Positions 58,097 through 64,000 of a DNA stretch of 64,000 nucleotides are shown in pieces. Origin of the DNA: Actinomadura latina NBRC 106108 (GTDB taxonomy: Bacteria > Actinomycetota > Actinomycetes > Streptosporangiales > Streptosporangiaceae); assembly GCF_001552195.1 (NCBI RefSeq), contig NZ_BCQS01000013.1, positions 1 through 64,000 of the forward strand, written 5' to 3'. Under the pieces are notes generated by a model that did no database searches, was not told where the DNA came from, and was given only the letters and a program-made list of their open reading frames with translations. How positions within the stretch are numbered: position 1 is the first letter of the stretch; every line of letters starts with the position of its first letter. The position numbers were made by a program, and so were the translations under genes.

Positions 58097-61000
58097 TCGC
58101 CGTCGAGCTCGGCGGCGAGCTCGTCGATCTCGTCCTGGCTGACGTCCACCAGGGACAGGTCGGACGGGGTGAACCCTCCGACGGGCCCGTCCGCGGGACC
58201 GTCGACGACGTGCGCGACGAGGCCGCGCAGCGCCGCGTACCAGCGGCCGGCGAGGTCCTCGACGGCGGCGTCGCCGAACAGGCCCCCGGCCCACGTCCAC
58301 GTCGCGGACAGCTCGGGGCCGCCGGGCAGGTCGCGGGTGTGCGCGTTGACCTCGATGGCGTGGACGAGGCCGAGCGCGCCGTCCTGGCCGGCGCCGAGGG
58401 CGTCGCTGTCGGCCTGGTCCGCCGGGCCCCAGTCGGTGGCCTCGGGCGCGGTGGAGCGGCCGAGGTAGTTGAACGCGATCTGCGGGCGGGCGGTGAGGCC
58501 CGCGCCGGCCGCGGGGTTGAGGTAGCGGAGCAGGCCGTACCCGATGCCGTTGTCGGGGATCTCGCGGAGCTGCTCCTTGACGCGCTTGAGCGCGGTGCCG
58601 GCGGCCTGCCCGCCCTCGCGGACGTCGGCGGGCTCGACCCAGCCCGCGTCCAGGCGGACGGGGTAGATGGAGGTGAACCAGCCGGCGGTGCGGGACAGGT
58701 CGACGCCGGGGACGATCTCCTCGCGGCCGTGCCCTTCGAGGTCGATGAGGACGGCCGTCTCGTCGGACGTGCCGCGTTCGCGCCGCCATTCGGCGACGGC
58801 GAGGGCGAGGCCGGTGAGCAGGACGTCGTTGACCCGTCCGTGGAACGCGGCCGGGACCTCGGTGAGGAGGGGCTCGGTCACGTCGGCGGGCAGGTCGAGG
58901 GTGAGGTGCCGCGCCGTCCCGAACGTGTCGGCGGCCGGGTCGAGCGGGCGGGCGCCGAGAACGGGGTCGGGGGTGGCGAGGACGTCCTCCCAGAGCGGCA
59001 GCTCGGCCGTGCGGGCGGGGTCGGACGCCTCGGCGGTGAGGCGCTGCGCCCACCGGCGGAACGAGGTCGGGACCGGGTCGAGCTCTCCCCCGGCCCACGC
59101 CGTGACCAGGTCGGGCAGCAGGATGCGCCAGGACACGCCGTCCACGACGAGGTGGTGGAGGGTGAGGAGGAGGCGTCCGGAGGCGGCGGGCCCGGCGTCG
59201 AACCAGACGAGCTGCGCCATCGTCCCGGCGGCCGGGTCGAGGCGGCGGCGCGCGGCCTCGCCCTCCTCGGCGAGGACGGCCCGGAGCGCTTCGGTGCCGA
59301 GGCCCGCCACGTCCACGCGGCGGACGAGGGGCGCGGCGTCGACCGTGCCGGGTTCGCCGGCCTCGAACTCCTCGCCGTGGACGCGGAGGCGGAGCATGTC
59401 GTGGTGGTCGAGGACGCTCTGGAGCGCCCTGGTCAGCTCGTCGAGGCCGGCGCCCGGCGGGACCTGGAGCAGCATCCGCTGGCTGTAGCCGCCGACGGGG
59501 CCGTCCAGCTCCTGGAACCAGCGCATGATCGGGGTCGCGGGAACGCGGCCGGTGCCCGTCCCGGGCGCCTCGGCCTCGACCCGCTCGCCCTCGCCGACCG
59601 GTGTGGCGGTCGCCGCGAGTTCCTCGACGGTCTGGTGCTGGAACACGTCGCGGGGCGTGATGACCAGGCCGGACTGGCGGGCGCGGGACACGAGCTGGAT
59701 CGCGATGATCGAGTCGCCGCCGAGGTCGAAGAACCCGTCGTCGACGCCCACGCGCTCCAGGCCGAGGACCTCGGCGAACAGGCCCGCGAGGGTCTCCTCC
59801 TCGGCGGTGCGCGGCGCGCGCGACGACACCTTCGCGGCGAAGTCCGGGGCGGGCAGCGCCTTGCGGTCGAGCTTGCCGTTGGACGTGAGCGGCAGCGCGT
59901 CCAGCTCGACGACGGCCGCGGGGACCATGTAGTCGGGCAGCGACCGCCCGGCGAACCGGCGCAGGTCGGACGAGTCGGCGCCCGATCCGACGACGTAGGC
60001 GACGAGGCGGTCGTCGCGGACGATCACCGCGGCGTCGCTGACGGCTTCGTGCCTGGTCAGGACGGCCTGGATCTCGCCCAGCTCGATCCGGAAGCCGCGC
60101 AGCTGCACCTGCTGGTCGGCGCGTCCCAGGTATTCGAGGGTGCCGTCGCGGCGCCTGCGGCCGAGGTCGCCCGTCCGGTACATGCGGGTGCCCGGCTTAC
60201 CGTGCGGGTCGGCGACGAACCGCTCGGCGGACAGGCCCGGACGGTTCAGGTAGCCGCGCGCCAGCCCCGCGCCCGCGACGTACAGCTCACCGGGCACGCC
60301 GGGCGGGACGGGCTGGAGGCGCCCGTCGAGGACGTAGACGCGCAGGTCGGGGATGCCGACGCCGATGATGCTGCCGGGCGCGGTGGCGGCGTGGACGCGG
60401 TCGAGCGCGATGTACGAGACGTGGACGGTCGTCTCGGTGATCCCGTACATGTTGACGAGCGTCGGGGCGTCCTCGGGGTGGCGGGAGTACCAGTCCTCCA
60501 GGCGCCCCAGGTCGAGGGCCTCGCCGCCGAACACGATGTAGCGCAACGCCAGGTCGGTGCCGGGATCGTCCCGGTCGGCGGCCATCAGCTGGTAGAACGC
60601 CGACGGGGTCTGGTTGAGGACGGTCACCCTCTCCGCGGCCAGCAGGGCGAGGAAGTCCGCAGGCGTGCGCGAGGTCAGGTACGGGACGACGACGAGACGG
60701 CCGCCGTAGAGGAGTGGCCCCCACAGCTCCCAGACGGAGAAGTCGAACGCGTAGGAGTGGAACAAGGTCCACACGTCGTCCGGGCCGAAGTCGAACCATT
60801 CCTCGGTCGAACGCAGCAGCCGCACCACGTTCTGGTGCGGAACCACCACGCCCTTGGGACGACCCGTCGAACCCGACGTGTAGATGACGTACGCGGGGTG
60901 GTCCGGGTCGATGGCGACGCCAGGGTTGGTATCCGGCTGGTCGCTCGCCTCCACGTCGTCCTGGCGAAGGGTGAGGACGGGGCGGGCGTCCTCGACCATG

Positions 61001-64000
61001 TACGCGATGCGGTCTTCCGGGTAGTCCGGGTCGATCGGGACGTACGCAGCACCCGCCTTCAACACGGCCAGGATCGCCACGACCAGATCGGCCGAGCGCG
61101 GCAGCGCCAGCGCCACGAACTGCTCCGGCCCGACGCCCTGCCCGATGAGCCGGTGCGCGAGACGGTTCGCCTTCGCGTTGACCTCGGCGTACGTCCACGA
61201 CACGCCCTCGAACGTGACGGCGGGCGCGTCCGGACGCGCCGCCGCCTGCGCCTCGAACAGCGCCGGGATCGTCGTCCGCTCGACGTCGCCGCCCTTGCCG
61301 CCGGCCCAGCGGCGCAGCAGCGTGCGGCGCTCGCTCCGGTCGAGGATCTCGGCCGTGGTGATGGGCGCGTCCGGGTCGGCGACCAGGGCGCGGACGAGGC
61401 GCTCGAACCGGTCCGCGATGGTGACGGCCGTGTCGGCGTCGAAGAGGTCGAGGGCGTATTCGAGACCGGCCTCGATGCCGCCCGGCGCGCCGTCGTCGCC
61501 GTGCCGCTCCTCGACGTAGAGCGACAGGTCGTACTTGGCGGCGCCCGCGGTCAGCGGCTCGGCGCCGCCGGTGAGCCCGTCCAGTTCGAGCCGGGCCTCC
61601 GGGTTGTTCTGGAACGACAGGACGACCTGGAACAGCGGGTGCCGGGCCATCGACCGCGCCGGGTTGAGCACCTCGACGAGCCGCTCGAACGGAAGGTCCT
61701 GGTGCGCGTACGCGGCGAGGTCGCGGTCCTTCACCCGCGCGATCAGCTCGCGGAACGAGGGCTCCCCGGACGTGTCGGTCCGCAGGACGAGCATGTTCAC
61801 GAACATGCCGACGAGGTCGTCCAGCGCCTCGTCGGTGCGGCCCGCGATGGGCGAGCCGATCGGCACGTCCGTCCCCGCGCCGAGCCGGGTCAGCAGCGCG
61901 GCGAACGCGGCCTGCATGACCATGAACAGGCTCGCGCCGTTCTCGCGGGCGAGGGCCAGCAGCCCTGTGTGCAACTCGGCGTCCAGCTCGAACGCGTGCG
62001 TCCCGCCCCGGTAGGACGCCTCCGCCGGACGCGGCCGGTCGGCCGGAAGCGCGAGCTCCTCCGGCAGGCCGGAGAGGGCGTCCCGCCAGTAGGCGATCTG
62101 CTGCGAGATCAGGCTCCCGGGGTCGTCCTCGGAGCCGAACAGCTCGCGCTGCCAGAGCGTGTAGTCGGCGTACTGGACGGGCAGCGGCGCCCACTGCGGC
62201 CGCCGCCCCTCCGCGCGGGCCGCGTAGGCGAGGATCACGTCGCGGGCGAGCGGCGCCATCGACCAGCCGTCCGCCGCGATGTGGTGCAGGACGATCATCA
62301 GGACGTGCGCGCCGTCCCCGAGCGCGAACAGCCGGGCGCGCAGCGGCGGCTCCACCGACAGGTCGAAGCCGCGCCCGACCTCGGCGGCCAGCGCCATCGG
62401 CAGCCCCGCCTCGCCGGTCTCGGTGACGTCGAGCCGGGGCCGCGCGGCGGCCGGTTCGAGGACGAGCTGCCGGGCGGTGCCCGACCCGTCCGGGAAGATC
62501 GTGCGGAGCGACTCGTGCCGCGCCACCACGTCGGCGAGGGCCTCCCGCAGCGCCTCCAGGTCGAGGGAGCCGCTGAGGCGCAGCGCGACCGGCATGTTGA
62601 ACGTCGCCGACGAGCCCTCGAACCGGTTGAGGAACCAGAGCCGCTGCTGCGCGTACGACAGCGGCACCACATCGGGACGCTCGGCCCGCACCAGCGGCGG
62701 GCGCACCTCACCCGCCGCCTCCGACAGCCGTTCGGCGAGACCGGCGGGGGTCGGCGCCTCGAACAGCGCCCGGACGGGCAGCTCGGCGCCGAGCGCGGAC
62801 CGGATCCTGCTGACGAGCCGGGTCGCGGTGAGCGAGTCGCCGCCGAGGTCGAAGAACCCGTCGTCCACGCCGGCCCTCGGCACCCCGAGGACCTCCGCGA
62901 ACAGCCCGCAAAGGATCTCCTCCTGCGGGGTGCGCGGCGCGCGGCCGGCGGCGGCGCCGGCGTCGGGCGCGGGCAGCGCGGCCCGGTCTAGCTTGCCGTT
63001 CACCGTGAGCGGCAGCGCGTCCAGGACGGTGAACGCCGGGACCATGTAGTCGGGCAGCCGCTCGGCCGCGTACCGGCGGGCGGCCGCGACGTCGGCGTCC
63101 GGGCCCACGAGGTAGGCGGCGAGGCGCTTGTCGCCGGGCCGGTCCTCGCGGACGACCACGGCGGCCTGCGCGACGCCCGGGCACCCGGCGAGGACGTTCT
63201 CGATCTCGCCGGGCTCCACCCGGAACCCGCGGATCTTGACCTGGTCGTCGGCGCGGCCGAGGTACTCGATCGTGCCGTCCGGGAGCCACCGGGCCAGGTC
63301 GCCGGTGCGGTACATGCGGTCGCCGGGCGCGCCGAACGGGTCGGCGACGAACCGCTCGGCGGACAGGCCGGGCCGGTCGAGGTACCCGCGCGCGAGCTGC
63401 ACGCCCGCGAGGTAGAGCTCGCCGGGAACGCCCACCGGGACGGGCTGGAGCGCGGTGTCGAGCACGTACGACCGGGTGTTGCGGTACGGAGCGCCGACCG
63501 ACGGGTGCTCGCTGCGCGCGACGACCTGGTTCATCGTGTCGATGGTCGACTCGGTGGGCCCGTAGAAGTTGCGCGCGGTGACGCCGGGGATCGCGCGGAG
63601 TTCGGCCCACAGGTTCTCGCTGACGGCCTCGCCGCCGAGGAGCAGCTGCGCCGGCAGATGCCGCCCGTCGTCGTCCAGCAGTCCCGCTTCGCGGAGCGAG
63701 GCGAAGTGCGACGGGGTGGTGTTCACCAGGTCGATCTGCGCGCGCGCCACGTACTCGGTGTACGCCTCAACGTCGCGGCGGGTGTCGTCGTCGATGAGGT
63801 GCAGCTCGTGGCCGTACATCATCCACAGCAGGCCCATCCAGGACGTGTCGAACGAGAACGACGCCAGATGCGCGAACCGCATCCGCCGCCCGCCGGCGGC
63901 CGCGATCGCCGGGTCGATGAACGCGTCCCGATGCGCCTCGAAGTAGTTGAGCACCCCCACATGCGGGACGGCCACGCCCTTGGGCCGACCAGTCGACCCG
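58081..64000 (-). CDS. NRPS (partial): A-T-C-A-T-E, continuing past the right edge
   Basis: About 1973 codons are visible; the 5' part lies beyond 64000. The frame enters within the A3 motif (STGRPKGVAVPH) of a first A domain, then T (FFDLGGDSLTAT), an LCL-type C domain (HHIAADGW), a second A domain, T (FFDLGGDSIIAI) and an epimerase (HHLVVDGVSWRIL, FNYLGRS). The second A domain reads D-F-W-N-V-G-M-V-H-K, one conservative change from the established Thr code. The epimerase therefore predicts D-Thr. The first A domain reads approximately D-T-M-N-L-G-F-I-D-K, which I cannot assign. The acidic C terminus (VDVSQDEIDELAAELDGEWE) is a donor COM element matching the next NRPS. Confidence 0.95.
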   Translation of the reverse strand, partial: GSTGRPKGVAVPHVGVLNYFEAHRDAFIDPAIAAAGGRRMRFAHLASFSFDTSWMGLLWMMYGHELHLIDDDTRRDVEAYTEYVARAQIDLVNTTPSHFASLREAGLLDDDGRHLPAQLLLGGEAVSENLWAELRAIPGVTARNFYGPTESTIDTMNQVVARSEHPSVGAPYRNTRSYVLDTALQPVPVGVPGELYLAGVQLARGYLDRPGLSAERFVADPFGAPGDRMYRTGDLARWLPDGTIEYLGRADDQVKIRGFRVEPGEIENVLAGCPGVAQAAVVVREDRPGDKRLAAYLVGPDADVAAARRYAAERLPDYMVPAFTVLDALPLTVNGKLDRAALPAPDAGAAAGRAPRTPQEEILCGLFAEVLGVPRAGVDDGFFDLGGDSLTATRLVSRIRSALGAELPVRALFEAPTPAGLAERLSEAAGEVRPPLVRAERPDVVPLSYAQQRLWFLNRFEGSSATFNMPVALRLSGSLDLEALREALADVVARHESLRTIFPDGSGTARQLVLEPAAARPRLDVTETGEAGLPMALAAEVGRGFDLSVEPPLRARLFALGDGAHVLMIVLHHIAADGWSMAPLARDVILAYAARAEGRRPQWAPLPVQYADYTLWQRELFGSEDDPGSLISQQIAYWRDALSGLPEELALPADRPRPAEASYRGGTHAFELDAELHTGLLALARENGASLFMVMQAAFAALLTRLGAGTDVPIGSPIAGRTDEALDDLVGMFVNMLVLRTDTSGEPSFRELIARVKDRDLAAYAHQDLPFERLVEVLNPARSMARHPLFQVVLSFQNNPEARLELDGLTGGAEPLTAGAAKYDLSLYVEERHGDDGAPGGIEAGLEYALDLFDADTAVTIADRFERLVRALVADPDAPITTAEILDRSERRTLLRRWAGGKGGDVERTTIPALFEAQAAARPDAPAVTFEGVSWTYAEVNAKANRLAHRLIGQGVGPEQFVALALPRSADLVVAILAVLKAGAAYVPIDPDYPEDRIAYMVEDARPVLTLRQDDVEASDQPDTNPGVAIDPDHPAYVIYTSGSTGRPKGVVVPHQNVVRLLRSTEEWFDFGPDDVWTLFHSYAFDFSVWELWGPLLYGGRLVVVPYLTSRTPADFLALLAAERVTVLNQTPSAFYQLMAADRDDPGTDLALRYIVFGGEALDLGRLEDWYSRHPEDAPTLVNMYGITETTVHVSYIALDRVHAATAPGSIIGVGIPDLRVYVLDGRLQPVPPGVPGELYVAGAGLARGYLNRPGLSAERFVADPHGKPGTRMYRTGDLGRRRRDGTLEYLGRADQQVQLRGFRIELGEIQAVLTRHEAVSDAAVIVRDDRLVAYVVGSGADSSDLRRFAGRSLPDYMVPAAVVELDALPLTSNGKLDRKALPAPDFAAKVSSRAPRTAEEETLAGLFAEVLGLERVGVDDGFFDLGGDSIIAIQLVSRARQSGLVITPRDVFQHQTVEELAATATPVGEGERVEAEAPGTGTGRVPATPIMRWFQELDGPVGGYSQRMLLQVPPGAGLDELTRALQSVLDHHDMLRLRVHGEEFEAGEPGTVDAAPLVRRVDVAGLGTEALRAVLAEEGEAARRRLDPAAGTMAQLVWFDAGPAASGRLLLTLHHLVVDGVSWRILLPDLVTAWAGGELDPVPTSFRRWAQRLTAEASDPARTAELPLWEDVLATPDPVLGARPLDPAADTFGTARHLTLDLPADVTEPLLTEVPAAFHGRVNDVLLTGLALAVAEWRRERGTSDETAVLIDLEGHGREEIVPGVDLSRTAGWFTSIYPVRLDAGWVEPADVREGGQAAGTALKRVKEQLREIPDNGIGYGLLRYLNPAAGAGLTARPQIAFNYLGRSTAPEATDWGPADQADSDALGAGQDGALGLVHAIEVNAHTRDLPGGPELSATWTWAGGLFGDAAVEDLAGRWYAALRGLVAHVVDGPADGPVGGFTPSDLSLVDVSQDEIDELAAELDGEWELD

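Noticed and set aside
58210..62991. 1593-codon plus-strand frame opposite the NRPS
   Set aside because: It is antisense to well-defined A, T, C and E domains; no motif in its translation.
63000..64000. Substrate assignment for the first visible adenylation domain
   Set aside because: The residues read by eye (about D-T-M-N-L-G-F-I-D-K) match no code I know with confidence. The final Asp might hint at a basic side chain, but I do not call it.
1..64000. CRISPR arrays, tRNA or rRNA genes, insertion sequences, attachment sites
   Set aside because: Looked for on both strands. No repeat-spacer pattern, cloverleaf, transposase or flanking inverted repeats were recognised.

Overview
The window is about 70 % G+C. 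It carries many actinomycete hallmarks: an XRE/DUF5753 regulator with a DUF397 partner, a BTAD (SARP/AfsR-type) regulator, two Hanks-type Ser/Thr kinases, a class III (SapB-like) lanthipeptide locus, an MceG-like ATPase, a GPP34 protein and an NRPS cluster. The best guess is a filamentous actinomycete, probably Streptosporangiales (Actinomadura-like). Genus is inference.

Left accessory region (1-17.5 kb). A three-gene overlapping unit encodes a repeat-bearing Pro/Glu/Gly-rich protein and two small paralogues. It is followed by an XRE-DUF5753/DUF397 pair, a decayed two-helicase relic on the minus strand, and a RelE-like/UvrD fusion helicase. The helicase converges on an operon of a DNA methyltransferase (with a fused specificity-like C terminus) and a TPR-bearing Ser/Thr kinase. 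A tight plus-strand operon comes next: RNase H-like protein, 39-aa ORF, unknown protein, and a HelD-type helicase that has lost its Walker B region. Two minus-strand genes, one small and one for a membrane protein, share a short glycine motif. The region looks like a defence or genome-conflict island with no complete known system.

Middle, mostly ordinary chromosome (17.9-41.8 kb). Contents in order: a membrane Ser/Thr kinase; an LEH-like enzyme divergent from a BTAD-NTPase-TPR regulator followed by an MFS pump; an SPFH protein, a ribbon-helix-helix protein, a GPP34 protein and PlsC; an anti-sigma-type ATPase fused to ankyrin repeats; an MFS/TetR pair with a perfect operator palindrome; MscS; a CocE hydrolase; a peroxiredoxin with a GGCT-like protein; a GT4 glycosyltransferase; a LuxR-LAL regulator; a DDN-hemerythrin fusion; and an SDR with a DapB-like partner.

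Natural-product region (42-64 kb). LanKC, a 36-aa precursor, two ABC half-transporters and a convergent RamR-type regulator form a complete class III lanthipeptide locus. A perfect 15-bp stem-loop separates the precursor from the transporters. The two ABC half-transporters have complementary catalytic-site losses. An ornithine cyclodeaminase-like gene, an MceG-like ATPase and a secreted S1 protease follow. The right end is a minus-strand NRPS operon read from 64000 downward: a partial NRPS (A-T-C-A-T-E), a second NRPS (C-A-T-TE), MbtH, a GNAT enzyme and a type II thioesterase, all overlapping. The second adenylation domain reads as threonine and is followed by an epimerase, so a D-Thr residue is predicted. 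The cluster continues past the window.
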